In this document: piece after piece, positions 35,601 to 47,351 of the stretch
Layout of the letters: the number at the start of each line of letters is the position of its first letter
Position numbering within the stretch: position 1 is the stretch's first letter
Origin: Mercurialis annua
Lineage: Eukaryota; Streptophyta; Magnoliopsida; Malpighiales; Euphorbiaceae
Assembly (NCBI RefSeq): GCF_937616625.2
Contig: NC_065571.1
Location: forward strand, 4,156,501-4,220,500
Length of the DNA: 64,000 bases
Direction: 5' to 3'
Made by a program: the position numbers and the translations under genes
The notes under the pieces: generated by a model
What the model was told of the DNA's origin: nothing
Database searches by the model: none
The model's input: only the letters and a program-made list of their open reading frames with translations

Positions 35601-35977
35601 TTTCGGGCATCCATTTCGAGAACATCCAAATGGAGAACGTAAGAAACTGCATGATCATAGACCAATACTACTGCATGTCAAAAGATTGTCTAAACCAGAC
35701 ATCAGCAGTTCACGTAACAGACGTATCATACAAGAACATCAAAGGCAGTTACGACGTAAGAACGCCCCCGATTCACTTCGCCTGCAGTGACGCAGTGCCG
35801 TGCACTAATATCACCCTCTCAGAAGTTGAGCTTCTTCCTTACGAAGGAGAATTAATGGACGATCCGTTCTGTTGGAATGCGTACGGAACGGAAGAGACTG
35901 TGACTATTCCTCCATTGAATTGTCTGATTGAAGGAGAGCCTGAAAGTGAACAAGATTTGCCTTCTTATTCTTGTTAA
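32677..35977 (+). CDS. PGX3: Secreted GH28 polygalacturonase, PGX3-like (477 aa)
   Basis: Endo/exo-acting hydrolase of homogalacturonan in the cell wall. Exons 32677-33102, 33340-33507, 33669-33716, 33803-34010, 34093-34174 and 35476-35977 sum to 1434 nt, open to TAA. Residues 1-29 form a signal peptide (hydrophobic [14 protein letters not shown]). Residues 30-78 are a basic then Pro/Ser-rich linker. The catalytic beta-helix opens with [20 protein letters not shown]. Family motifs: NTDG (I, exon 4), GDDCISIG (II, split between exons 4 and 5), CGPSHGISIGSLG (III) and RIKTW (IV, exon 6). The catalytic aspartates are intact. Motif III has SHG instead of GHG, a variant I recall from the At1g48100 clade. 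The long fifth intron carries a MITE. The PGX3 symbol rests on clade resemblance plus VPS13M and ECT neighbours matching At1g48090-48110. Confidence 0.9.
34853..35367. mobile_element. Mutator-type MITE in polygalacturonase intron 5
   Basis: Element 34862-35358 (497 bp) has inverted ends GGCCTAATATCTTAAAAAAC and its partner ending GATTAGGCC. The arms share GACGTTGAAAATTTGTCAAT over at least 110 bp. TTTATATAA flanks both sides exactly (34853-34861, 35359-35367). It lies well inside the intron and leaves both splice sites intact. Confidence 0.88.
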
Positions 35978-36866
35978 GACATTTATTTATACTCATATAC
36001 TATCAACTTAGTAGTAGCTTTTGATTTATTTATATGGGATTTTTAGATTGTTGCTATACAATAGTTAGATTACTGTATAGAGCCCAATATTGTCAAGAAC
36101 CATGCTCATATTATATGGGATCTTCGTTACTATTTTGGCTCCATTTTTAGAATAATGTTGCTATTTAGATTATAAGATTGTTATAGATTGGATATTTACA
36201 CATTGTATTTGTATGAATATTACAAAATCTGCCGGTTGAGGCATGAAACAAAAATACTCTAGGATATGAAATGTTTGAGCAGCTAAATTTTTGTTTTGTT
36301 TCATTTTAATCACAATGCTCTAATTTGTTTCAATTTTATAATCGCATGAGTGATTTTACAAAATATGCCACAATTAAATCTTGTCACATGTATTTAATCT
36401 TACATCAATAATAGATATTACTTTTATGATCATTGTATTTCCTTTTTATTTTGTTTTAGATTAAAAGGAAAAAATTATGTCGTGGTAAAATCCGAGTGCA
36501 ACATAAATCAATTTGATCGAAAAGAATTACTAAAAAACTCTTTCTTTGAATTAAAAAATAATTCGAATAATCGAAGGAAAGAAAAACAATTTTAAAATTA
36601 ATTTGAAGAAAATAAGTTAGTGTACCGGCAATTTAAAACGAAGTCGTTTAGTGAGATTTAATTAACCCTCCTTCCAATTTCTGTCTTACCAGTCAGTGAA
36701 AAAAAAAGACGGAGCATTTCTTTCTTCTTCGTAGCTTACGGCTGAATTTGAGGTTTGGATCTTCAACGTCATCTTCATAATCCAATTCAATTCAATTTTT
36801 TTTATTTTTTTATCAATTTTTTTCAGCTTTGATTTGATCTGAGAGAAGTTTTTTCAAAAAAAAAGG
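35978..36866. other. Polygalacturonase 3' region and LYR gene promoter/5' UTR
   Basis: Non-coding. The last part (about 36715-36866), CT-rich then A-rich, looks like a plant 5' leader for the LYR gene. No TATA box stands out. Confidence 0.5.
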
Positions 36867-38627
36867 ATGCCATCTCTACAAACAGCATTGCCACCTGAAC
36901 TTGCCAATAACGCAATTAGGGTTTAGTATCACTTGCCATCTCTACAAACAGCTGAATTTAAGTTTTTTTTTTTCCGTTTGTTTTTGTTTAATTTCGCTCA
37001 TGAAATAACAACATTCCGTTTTGTTTCCGTCCTTTCGCAGCTTTACCGTGAGTGTCTTCGAAGAGCTAAATATATCGGTCACCGGGTAATTTAATCAATT
37101 TTTTTCCTTATTATTATGCCAGAAATTAAATCAGTTCTGTTTATTTTCTTATTAGAAATGAGTTTTTGTGCTGTTAATTTTGATCATATGGATACTCTTT
37201 AAACTGATTTTGGATAATTTATCTTCAATTTGTTCCGAAGTTCATAAAATAAATATATTTTTTATTTACTTATTTTCAACTGTCCTCAATTACATTCTAT
37301 ATGTTTGTCTGTTTATTCTTCTAATTGTTTTTGGGTGGTTATGTACTTGTGAGATTGGAAATTGAGTGTTCGAATCTTTACGCTCTTATCTAAGGAAATG
37401 GATGGAAGTAGAAGAATTTTGATTGTGAAGTTAGTTTGGAGTGAGGGATAAGAATGGAATGGGACCCTAAGAAATCAATAAATGACTGGTTTCCACCATA
37501 CTTTTTCTCATCATTTATTGTGCTCTAACTAACGTCGAATCCCTATCGTGGTGGTATAATTATTCAAGGAGTATGTGTTAGAAGTAGGAACCTCTCTTCT
37601 GAGTGTTCTTTAATCAAGTGCATTTTATAGCAAAGAAAGGTTAGATGTCAAAAATATTAAACATGTAAAGGAAGGTCTACAATAAAAAGTTAGAGTGTTT
37701 GTCCCTGGTTTAGTAAAATTCGATCTTTTTTTTTTGACACAAAAATAATATTTCATTAATATCAAGCAGTTACAAGTGTAAGAATTTACAAATGGTAATA
37801 ACCGTTTCTAATAACCTGACATAGAACAAGATGCAAAGCCTTGTCCGCAGATCGCCTTACAAAATAAAAATCAATACATAAGTGCATTAAAGCATTCTCA
37901 TGTTGATATGTCTGAAACCATATAATTATTGTTTGAAACTTTAGATGATTGGACTATTGAAAGATGATAAGAATTACGCTAGAAAGAATAAAGAATCAGC
38001 TAAGTTAAACCAGTCATGAATAGATTTCATAGGGTATTGGGGTTCTGGTGTAAATGGTAAGATCAAATGTAAAATAGATTTAGTGATATTGGTGTCGAAT
38101 TTGTATAGGAGATGTAGTGTAAAAAATAATGCTCTTAGTGCTTGTTGAGACATACAATCGACTTTAGAGTTTTTTCTTTGTGTCTTGCAAGTTTTGAACC
38201 ATCAATATACGTTTCTTTGGTCTTCACCAGCAAAAAAAAAGTGCGTAATATTATAAAAGGATTAAAGATATGTGTCATTTTTTCGACGCGTTTTAGATTA
38301 GTTATGGGAATTGATCTTTTGCCTTTGTTTATTTGGTATGCAGCAAAATAACACAGCACTCCTTGTTGATATGGTCAAGCAGCAATTCAAAAAGCATATG
38401 TATGAGGAAGATCCTGAAAAAATTCAGAAGTTGAAGGATGAGTAAGTTCCAGATTTCAGCTTTTCTCCAACACCTGCATGCAGTTTCTTACTCTCTGGTA
38501 GCAACACTGGTATAGCAAAGTTATTAACTGATCTACTTTCTGATGCAGTGCTGCAAGAGGACTTATAAACCATATACTTTACGAGTCTGAGAAGATGTCT
38601 GGCCGTAAATTCAGTAAAAATGGTTGA
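36867..38627 (+). CDS. LYR-motif (complex 1 LYR family) protein, 91 aa
   Basis: LYR proteins are small mitochondrial adaptors that bind acyl-ACP and help assemble respiratory complexes or deliver Fe-S clusters. Exons 36867-36920, 37041-37085, 38344-38441 and 38549-38627 give 276 nt, open to TGA. Exon 2 opens exactly with the hallmark LYR tripeptide (residues 19-21, LYRECLRRAKYIG). The middle is helical and charged (VDMVKQQFKKHMYEEDPEKI). The C-terminus is basic (SEKMSGRKFSKNG). Small size and four short exons make it easy to miss in ORF scans. It resembles Arabidopsis At3g62810 from memory; which complex it serves cannot be told from sequence. Confidence 0.85.
37725..37865 (-). mobile_element. 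LINE-like 3' fragment in LYR intron 2
   Basis: On the minus strand the sequence ends TGATATTAATGAAATATTAT, TTTTGTGTC and then a run of A, resembling the 3' tail of truncated plant LINEs. No ORF remains. Confidence 0.4.
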
Positions 38628-39994
38628 TTATTCATTGAATTTATTGAGCTAAGTGTATTAGATGAAAGTACCGAAAGATTAGAGTTTCTTTGTCTAAAAT
38701 TGCACCTATTGAATCACGTGAAACTTTACTTTCGATCAGATTAATAAACACATAGACTCTTAAGACTGTTATAGCATCTGTTTCATGACTCTTACAGTCT
38801 TGGTGAATGTTAAAGCTTTCCGTGATATTCAATATTGTTTTGGAACTATCATATGGCGGCTTCTGCATTTTGGTTTCCTTTGATTTAATATCAATACTCA
38901 TACTGCTGGATAATGATAAAGTGAAGAGTGAACAAAGAGGAGGATAAAATTAATATATGGATCCACTTAGTCTAATCATGAAACACTGTAATTCCGGAAT
39001 TTAATGATACAGAGGGACCATTTTTCCTTCATTCCCTTTTGCCATGATGTCTCTGTAGATTTGCTATTTGTGCGTTGTAGTTGTCAACCTCCCTGTTAGC
39101 ATTTGTGGGCGACTTCCCTGTAATTTACTCGTGAATGGTAGGGAGCACGCCAAAGTCGAATCGAATCACTAAGTGAACTATATGACAAATTTAATTCAAT
39201 TTGGTTTAATAATATATAAAGAAGTTTTATTTTCAGTTTGGTGTTGATTTTCGATGTAAAAGACTGAGTCAACAAACCGATTGGTTTACCAAAAGCACCC
39301 ACCTAGCTATTGAGGATATCTCCAATATTCTTACAGCTTCTACTTGAAACTTTTGCTAGTTCATGTTCGCCTCCTAAATTAAACTATGCGACAAAGTTTT
39401 GGCTGCTTATTAAACTTCAAATCCGTTGAAAAAAATTGTTTCCTGTTTGACAATCGCACCTCGAAATTCTGTGAGCACTTAAAAGAACAAATGTTTACTA
39501 TTAATCTACCAATTAAATTTTTTACCGTTAATGAAATTGTATTCCTCTACAAAAAAATAAATTGTATCCAACACCAATGAATTATGAAATAAAACAACAG
39601 ATGCCATGCGACTCTTTAGGCTCTCCACGAAACAAACTGATAGCTTAAACAGAAGCAAAAAGAAATAACAAAAAATGAAGCAAAAAGAAGACTATCATTT
39701 TTTTTATCTTTAATATTGAAGGAGAAGAAATTACATTGTATTTCATACTTTTCTGTAGCAAAAACAGAGACCCGCCAGAATCAAATGCATGATAAAATAT
39801 AAGTAAATTGAAAAGAATAGCATCAGGTAAAGCTGAAAAAAGGAATATAGGAAAAGAAACTGATGATAACAATCAACTCCTATAGCCTATAAATTGAGCT
39901 CGACTCTGCAAACATGCAAAAAATACATGAAGAACATGCTCAGACACAATCACATCCCAAAAAAAGATAAACCTTCCGCAGCTTTATTCAAAAG
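38628..39994. other. Convergent intergenic region between LYR and YTH genes
   Basis: The two genes end towards each other. Short open frames exist but none has family resemblance or supporting splice structure. Nothing else recognised. Confidence 0.55.
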
Positions 39995-42975
39995 TTAAGA
40001 CGGACGTTTAGTAAGAGAACCACCTTTTTCACACTGTAGTACCTTCGGATCAAGCGGGATACTGCCAACTCTTAAAAAACCAGAAGATTCAGCTCCATTA
40101 ACTTTAATAGGCACTGATCCTACTGTAACAATACCAGCTGGACCAGTACTAGCAACCGTAGTACCAGAAAAGGAGGGCTTGGGTTCAGCCTGCTTTGTAT
40201 TAATACTGAGAGAACCGATCTTCAAACCAGATGAAATATCATCTCCCGAGTTGGTTATTATTTTATCAGAAGTCCCACACCCAGTAATTACATTCGCAAC
40301 ACCAGTATTTGAAAAAGCCTTCTCTGTGGAAGATGGATCAGTTTTCTTCATGATGCTGTAAACGATCTGCTTCTTGGTCTTCTCTCCTATACTTGGAGGT
40401 AGCTCGACAAGAGGATCAAGTTTGCGGGCAGGAACAGGTACTAAGTACGGACTCTCAAAATTTCTAAATACAAGTCTCCCTTTCTCTTCCTGCATAATTC
40501 TCTGACGATTCTCGTAATACAAAAAGTCATCAAGTATTGATGTCTTCGATGAGTGATCTTTAAATATCTTCAACATCTCGAGACCTTGCTTGAATAAAAT
40601 CTGAAGGAAATGAAAAAAATAATAGAAGTAAATAGCTGCAATAACGTATCAAGGTCATAAATCTAAAGGCATCAGAAGTTGATAATTGCATGTATCAAAG
40701 AATTTGAAAGATAATCAGGCATCACAGCAAGTGCAGATATATAATTAAATCTGAAAATACCTCTTGAGTGTCTCTGCTATTAGTAACTGGCTTATTCTCA
40801 TTATTCTCCAAGATAATGTGTCTAAAGCTTGAATTTGAAACATCTTTAATAAAATGCCACTTGACTGGGAAGCTACCACTCCATTTATCTTGCTGCCAAA
40901 AATCCATGTCCTTTAGAAAGTCAACCGGCCCAATCATCTCTGCAACACCACAGAATTGACCACTTGCATTGACCTAAAAAAAAAGACATCCAGAGCGATA
41001 CAAAGGGTATAAATAAAAATTCTGGTAGAAACTCTAATTAGATAATAGAAGAATTGGATTAAATAAAAAAAGAAGCTGCTTAATATATAACTCACAGAAA
41101 AGAACAGAAAGATAGGACAGGGCCGATGTTCTCGGGCAACTATTTTTTGTGCATCCTCATAGGCACTCTGCAGCTTCTTATTTCCATGGGGTGTAGATGA
41201 CCAAACGTTATACTTGATGCTCTTGTGGATATCATCTTCGCTATATGACTTAATTACAGAATATTTTGCATCAATATAATCAAGCGGGAAATCATCTTTG
41301 TTAAACTGATCAGTGTATATAATCATGTTTCCTTGTGCATTAGGATCTCCCACTTTGTCTGTGAAGGCTTTAACAACCAGTTGATTCTTTGGTTTATTTA
41401 TTCTAGGTCCACGATTCTGGTCGCCCAAAGCATCCGATCGACCATTCACATCATGGAAAGTTCCGCCGACATGAATCTTAGACTGCAGCTTATCCACACT
41501 AGTGTCTCCAAGAGCACTTGATCCAAATTCAGAAAAGCCATTATTGGCAGGGACTGGAACTTTTAATTGGCTAGAATAAGAGAGAACTTTCTCATTCGAA
41601 AATTTATCCACTGGAATTGAAACAGAAGCGCCTCTGCCCTGAAAAAAATAAAATAGATAATTTAAGTTTCATCATTTCGCAAGACATATCTCCAACAACT
41701 AGATTGTTGTTGCAAGATAACCTGGAGATGGATACCCATCCCAGCATGTGTAGCTCGGATGCCGGCTATACATCCTTGCACAACTCTCAGGACCACAGGA
41801 CAGCAAAAGTGCAACTCATAAATGATTCGATGCTTATAATAGACAAGAATATTTTCTGAAGAACTCTTAATCAAGCAAAAAAGTAAACTTACCTCAAGCA
41901 TACGTGATGAGGCTGTAGTTGGAAAACTACCAGAAGAAACACTTCCATGTGTTAAAGATTGCTTGCTAGTTCCACCATTAAATTTTGGGCCTTCTGACAT
42001 CTTGGACAATGAATTAGTCTGATTTAAAACAGATTTAGTTTGGTTCTTGGGAAAAGCTGCAGAAGATGAACCATGATTGTGTTTTAAACCTCTTGCACTG
42101 GGTCTACTATTGTATGCTGCACTAGAATCTAGCAAGGGGTCTGTATAATAGCTTGGGATGAAATCTGGTTGAACAACAACAGGGACATAGCCTGGTAAAG
42201 ACACAGGGTCCTGATAAGGTGTGACGGGGTAATACTGTTGTGCTCCTATATATGAACCATCAATGCCTAACATGGCACCAGGAATATAAGGGTTGTATGG
42301 GTTATAGGGTGACTCTGCATATCCATAGCTAGGAGTATAATATACAAAAGGCAAATTTTCAGTTTGTGCACCCTGAAAAAAAACAGCGCATAACATTAAG
42401 AAGTGCAAATAATGATTAGAGAACATGACATAATAAGAAAAATTAATATAAACAGCAAGAAGGTTTGCATCAACTCACCGCATATTGGAATTCAGGACCA
42501 TCTGCACCAAAAATCCTACGTTGGTCCTCCCATTCGCTAGGTGATTCAAATCCTAAAGAAAGTCAATCAGCACATCACATAAGTGAGAAAGTCCGAAGCA
42601 GCAGCTAAAGGAATTACACAGGATAAGCTGCAAAATTACCTGTACAATAGTATCCATAATTATTGGCAGTAGGGTAATGTATGCCCTGATCAACAAAATA
42701 CTCAGGGGCGCCTTCGTTATACATAGCTTCAATTTGTTCAAGCACCGGACTCGTCAAATAAGGGTTTTCGGAACCTTGAGTCTAAAGAGCACAAATTACA
42801 TAAACAAATGCTAATCAGAACACAGTATAACCAGAATCAATAAAACAGTAAACCAGCTTCACAAGAAGATTGAAAAATAATTCTAAAGCTTCAACTAGGA
42901 CAGATTGTAAATCATAAATACCATATAGTTGTTAGTAAAATTTGCATGTCCAGAACTAGTATAATACATATCCAT
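39995..42975 (-). CDS. ECT7: YTH-domain m6A reader, ECT6/ECT7-like (703 aa)
   Basis: EVOLUTIONARILY CONSERVED C-TERMINAL REGION proteins bind N6-methyladenosine in mRNA. Exons from the 5' end: 42975-42922, 42781-42640, 42552-42479, 42372-41893, 41638-41096, 40973-40761 and 40600-39995; the total of 2112 nt is open to the stop. The N-terminal half is Tyr/Pro/Asn-rich and disordered ([14 protein letters not shown]). The YTH fold spans about residues 370-540: [26 protein letters not shown] with a cage Trp, [20 protein letters not shown], and MDFWQQDKW with a further cage Trp. A Ser/Gly-rich tail follows (KTDPSS to SLTKRPS). The start was chosen as the first in-frame ATG after a short 5'-UTR exon. 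Arabidopsis ECT6 and ECT7 are sister genes, so either symbol could apply. Confidence 0.92.
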
Positions 42976-43393
42976 TCCAGACCTGCCACTCCTGAAATAG
43001 TAAATAAACAAAAAAATTAACTTAAACACAGAATCATGCAGCCATAAATCATTTATTCAGACGAATCAAAACATAAAAGTAATCAATAACAAAACCCTAA
43101 AACCAAAACATTAGAAATCAGTAACAAAAAAATCATAGAAAGTCAACACAACACAACACAACAAAATCAAACAAACAATAATAATAATTAAACAACTCCT
43201 CAACCCATAAGTACATAGTAGAAGAATCAAATCCCCAAATCAATTAATTTTTTTCCAGCTCAAGAAACGGATTGAATACACAACAAAAAGCATAAAAAAA
43301 TAAAAGAAAAGGAATTACGAATCTAAAAGAAACGAAGCACGCAAAGGATATGCAAATAAAAAGAAAAGGAATAAAAAAAAATAAAAAAAATAC

Positions 43394-43600
43394 CAGAGCA
43401 GAATCAAGCCATGATGCTTAACCTAGAACAAGGACCTAATTGAAAATTAATAGTAAGAACAATGAATTTACGAACAGACGAATAGAATTTAGTGGTCAAC
43501 ATTTGGATTAGTTTAGTAATCCATGAATAAAAATTCAAAACCCTAACCCCAAAACAAGAAAGAAACGCGAATAGGAAAAATGAAAAGAGAGGAAAAAGGC
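43394..43600 (-). promoter_or_regulatory. 5'-UTR exon of the YTH gene with a two-codon upstream ORF
   Basis: A leader exon ends at the donor GCTCTG|GTATTT (43394). It contains ATG GCT TGA at 43412-43404, a Met-Ala-stop ORF ending about 10 nt before the splice donor. The transcription start was not located; 43600 is only an outer guess. The main ORF begins in the next exon. Confidence 0.5.
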
Positions 43601-43976
43601 GGTTCTTTTTTTTTCCTGTTAAACGAAATTTTATTTTTTAGGGAATGGATTTATGAATGTATAAATAATCCCAAAATGACCCTGCTGGCTGTTTGGTTTT
43701 CATTCGTTTTTATACATTGGGACTGCCAACTACAACTAGAAGGTTCGTGGGGAAGTTGAAAGGACAACGAATTTTTTTTTCTATTAAACGACGTCGATTT
43801 GATGGAATACAATTTTTTGAAATGAATGGAATACTTGGTTAGTAAGTAAGGTTCAGGTCAAAATACATAGGGCATATTGAAAGAAGTCCATAACGTCTTG
43901 GCCCATATATCAATGCAACAACTTATCTCTATATATTATTCAAGAAAAAAAATTATCCCATATTTATGAACACTCA

Positions 43977-46593
43977 ATGATTAAAGGGCTTCTTACTCAA
44001 ATAACCAACATTCATGTTTGATTTACTTTTATACCAACACATATTTGACATTTTAAAACTACCATGTAAGGGAGAAATTATTACTTTTATACCATCCATA
44101 TAAATAGAACCCTAATAACACAAATCTTCATAATTACAATTATTTTCTCTCTCCTCAAATTTCTCTCTCCTTTCTCTTTCAATTCACCTTTCACACAAAT
44201 TTCAGATTTGTTCTTCGCACCAATCCGCCTCCGCCGTTCCGTTTTTGCTGTTCCATCTTCGTCGTTTCGCCTCCGTCGTTCCACCTTTATCTCGCCGCGC
44301 CATCTTTCTTTTCTCTTTTTGATTTTAGATCAGAAATTTGCTGTTCTTTTTTTTTATTTTCAGATCTGTAATTTATTTATTTTTTTACTGTTGTTTTCAA
44401 CCATTAAACATGTATAAAGATTATCTTTAAAGAATGTAATACTTATTTCATGTAATGTAGAATAATTTTGTGATTTTATGGAATAAAATTCTGTTATTTC
44501 TGCATTTTTCTTGTGTTTCTGCGTTTTTTTTAATTCAGCAGAACGATTTGTAGATGATGATTGATTGCTGAATTATTGTAATGTTACAGTGTTGTTGACT
44601 TTATGTTGACTTTATGTTGATATCAACTGATTTTTTTTATTTTTACATTGACAACTAAGATAACATTGTCTGTGAAATAAACTAAAAAAATTAAATTAAA
44701 TTAAATTGAGACTAGATAATGATATGGTAGTATCGGGGAAGAAGACATATAATGATGTTGCATTATTGTAATGTTACAATGTTGATATGGTGTTGATTTT
44801 CGGTTGATATTTTGTTGATTTTAGCATCGGTGAAGAAGACAATAATGATGTTAAATTATTGTAATGTTATAATGTTGATCTTATGTTGATATAGTGTTGA
44901 CATGGTGTTGATTTTGGTATAGGTAAAAAATATAAATAATGATTCTGAATTATTATTATATTACAAATTTGAATTTATGTTGATATTATATTGATTTTGT
45001 GTTGGTATTTTAGATTGAAAAAATAATTTATTAATCTTTGATTAATTTAATGTTGATTTTATATTGATATATATAAAAAATAAAATATATGATAAATAAT
45101 AAATTTTGATTAATTATTAGCAAAATAAAGGTAAATAAATATTAAAAATAAAAATTAGTATTAAAAAGATTTATAAAATTAATACTATCCAGTTTATTAA
45201 ATGTTGTTGATATTATGTTGATATTGTGTTGATATTAAAACTGACAAAAATGTCAACAATAAATAATGTACACATGTTGATTTTATATTGATTTTGTGTT
45301 GATTTTGAGTTGATATTTGATTAATTTTAATGACAAATAGTATACACATGTTGATTTTGTGTTGATCTTCAATTAATTTTAGGGATATGTGCATGTTAAT
45401 TTTAGGTTGATTTTAGGTTGACATCGAGTTGATTTTGCGTTGATTTTGATTAATATAGCTTAAATAATTTTACATCAATAAAATTCAACATTGATTTTAT
45501 AATAAAGTTTGTATGTAGAACATAATATAAGGAGCAAAAAAAACCAACCAAATTTCAAAAATGCCGAAATGAATTTAGTATATTCTAATAAAATAACACT
45601 CAAGAAAATGAAAGTTATATAAAAATGGCTGAATACCAATAACATATGTTTATGTAGGGAATTTCAGAACGTTTACCGAGAAAAAAACACAAAGAGATCA
45701 CTCATTCAAACAAATATGTGCACTCCACATTCCATCCTGCTGCTTTTCAAATAAACATCTATTCCGCAAACTTACAGGAGGCATTTATTTCATAAACAAT
45801 ATTATCTTGTTTGTCAATGTTAAAATAAAAAATATTAGTTGATATCAACATAATATCAACATAAAGTCAACATAAAATCAACAACACTCTAACATTACAG
45901 TAATTCAGCAATCAATCATCATCTACAAATCGTTCTGCAGAATAAAAAAACGCAGAAATACAACAAAACACAAAAAAATGCAGAGTTAACAGAATTTTAT
46001 TACATAAAATCACAAAATTATTCTACATATCATGAAATAAGTATGAAATTCTTTAAAAATACTCTTTATACATGTTAAATGGTGAATAAACAGTAAAAGA
46101 TAAACAAATTACAGATCTGAAAATGAAAACATAAAGAACAAAAAATTTCAGATCTAAAATCAAAAAGAGAAAAGAAAGATGGCGCGGCGACAAAAGTGGA
46201 ACGACGGAGGCGAAACGACGGAGATGGAACAGCAAAAACGGAACGGCGGAGGCGGAATGGCGGAGATAATGAAGAAGATAACTGAAATGTATGAGATAAT
46301 GGAGATGAAAACTTAAACGAATGTGATAATGGAAGAAAGCGAGTAAGAACATGGAGCACCAGAACTTTGATCGCAGAGATCGTGGAGGAGCAGAACGAGA
46401 ATCACGGAGAAGAAGAAGAAGAAACCGCCAAAATCAAAGGAAAAAAGAAAAAACGGTAAGAAAGTTATAATTCAAAGCAATTAGGTTATAATTCTTATTT
46501 TGGGTGGTGTGAAAAGTAAACAATAAGTTGGGTCAGTATAAAAGTAAACCTGGCCCAAATTTAAGTATATTGGGTAATTAGCCCATGATTAAA
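43977..46593. mobile_element. Large non-autonomous Mutator-like element, 2.6 kb, with inverted arms of about 600 bp
   Basis: Element 43986-46584. Outer ends GGGCTTCTTACTCAAATAAC and GGGCTAATTACCCAATATAC (right end read inverted), with perfect ATGATTAAA duplications (43977-43985, 46585-46593). The arms pair over most of 44080-44640 and 45838-46380, including a GC-rich CGCCTCCGCCGTTCC block near 44225 and 46245. The core (about 44740-45440) is crowded with TTGATTTTATGTTGATATT-like degenerate repeats. No transposase or captured gene was recognised; short ORFs in the arms reflect the CGCCTCCG repeat. Confidence 0.87.
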
Positions 46594-46612
46594 TAAGAAT
46601 AAATAGCATGTG

Positions 46613-46710
46613 AAGGCTTGGCCTAATGGCCGAGTCCTTCCATTACATGAGATCGAGGGTTCGCTCCTCAGACCGTAAAATAGGTCTATCTCTGATAAAA
46701 AAATATATAT
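46613..46710 (+). mobile_element. Possible tRNA-derived SINE
   Basis: GGCTTGGCCTAATGGCCGAG resembles an RNA polymerase III box A region and GAGGGTTCGCTCC a box B, about 40 bp apart, followed by an A-rich tail. It does not fold into a complete tRNA and lacks a usable anticodon arm. Target duplication unclear. Confidence 0.35.
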
Positions 46711-46739
46711 AATTAAATAAAGTAAAATTTAATAATCAT

Positions 46740-47115
46740 ATATATTCTAAAGTATCTATAGTATATAATCTTATAAGCTATAACTGATATTTAGGATGAG
46801 AATTTAGTTCGGTTCAATGTGGTGGTAAAAATAATAAAATAACGATTTTTATAAAAATAAATATTAAATTAGACTTAAAAAGTATTATTCCATTACATTC
46901 ATTTTTATTTTTCATGAAATACTTTTTTTCTAAATTTGAAAGACAATAAATAAATAAAACTAAAAGATATTAAATTTATAAATCAAATATAAAAAAATAT
47001 GTATTATATATAATCGGTTTTTGTTTTCAAATTACATACCAAGGTAAATTAAAGAAAAAACCAAGCAGGCTATTTTCGATTTAGTTCGGTGGGTTTGGTT
47101 ACATGCACACCCCTG
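46740..47115. other. Intergenic, with a probable hAT MITE end
   Basis: The right edge, on the minus strand, reads CAGGGGTGTGCATGTAACCA, a common hAT terminus, followed by an ACCGAAC-rich stretch. The other end was not found. The rest is AT-rich without genes. Confidence 0.35.
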
Positions 47116-47351
47116 CCTATAGCAAGCTTGACGAGGGAACGCATATTATTACAATAATAATGCCCGAGTCTAAAACATGAAGAATTAGAAATGTGTTGCA
47201 TGAATAGCTAGCAGAGAAATTAATGCACATGAGTTGAATTCCTTTGCAACTGGTTTTTCTAATTACAAAAACATTGTACAAAGAATTGCACTAATGACTA
47301 AACAAATAGATATCATATCTTGACTAGTTGAGTAAGAAAGTATATGAGCAC

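Noticed and set aside
43986..46584. Protein-coding genes or Pack-MULE capture in the large MULE
   Set aside because: Open frames in the arms mirror each other and are driven by the CGCCTCCG repeat. No recognised domain; gene capture remains unproven.
46613..46690. A functional tRNA gene
   Set aside because: Box A and box B words are present but no acceptor-stem pairing, anticodon loop or CCA-proximal structure can be formed.
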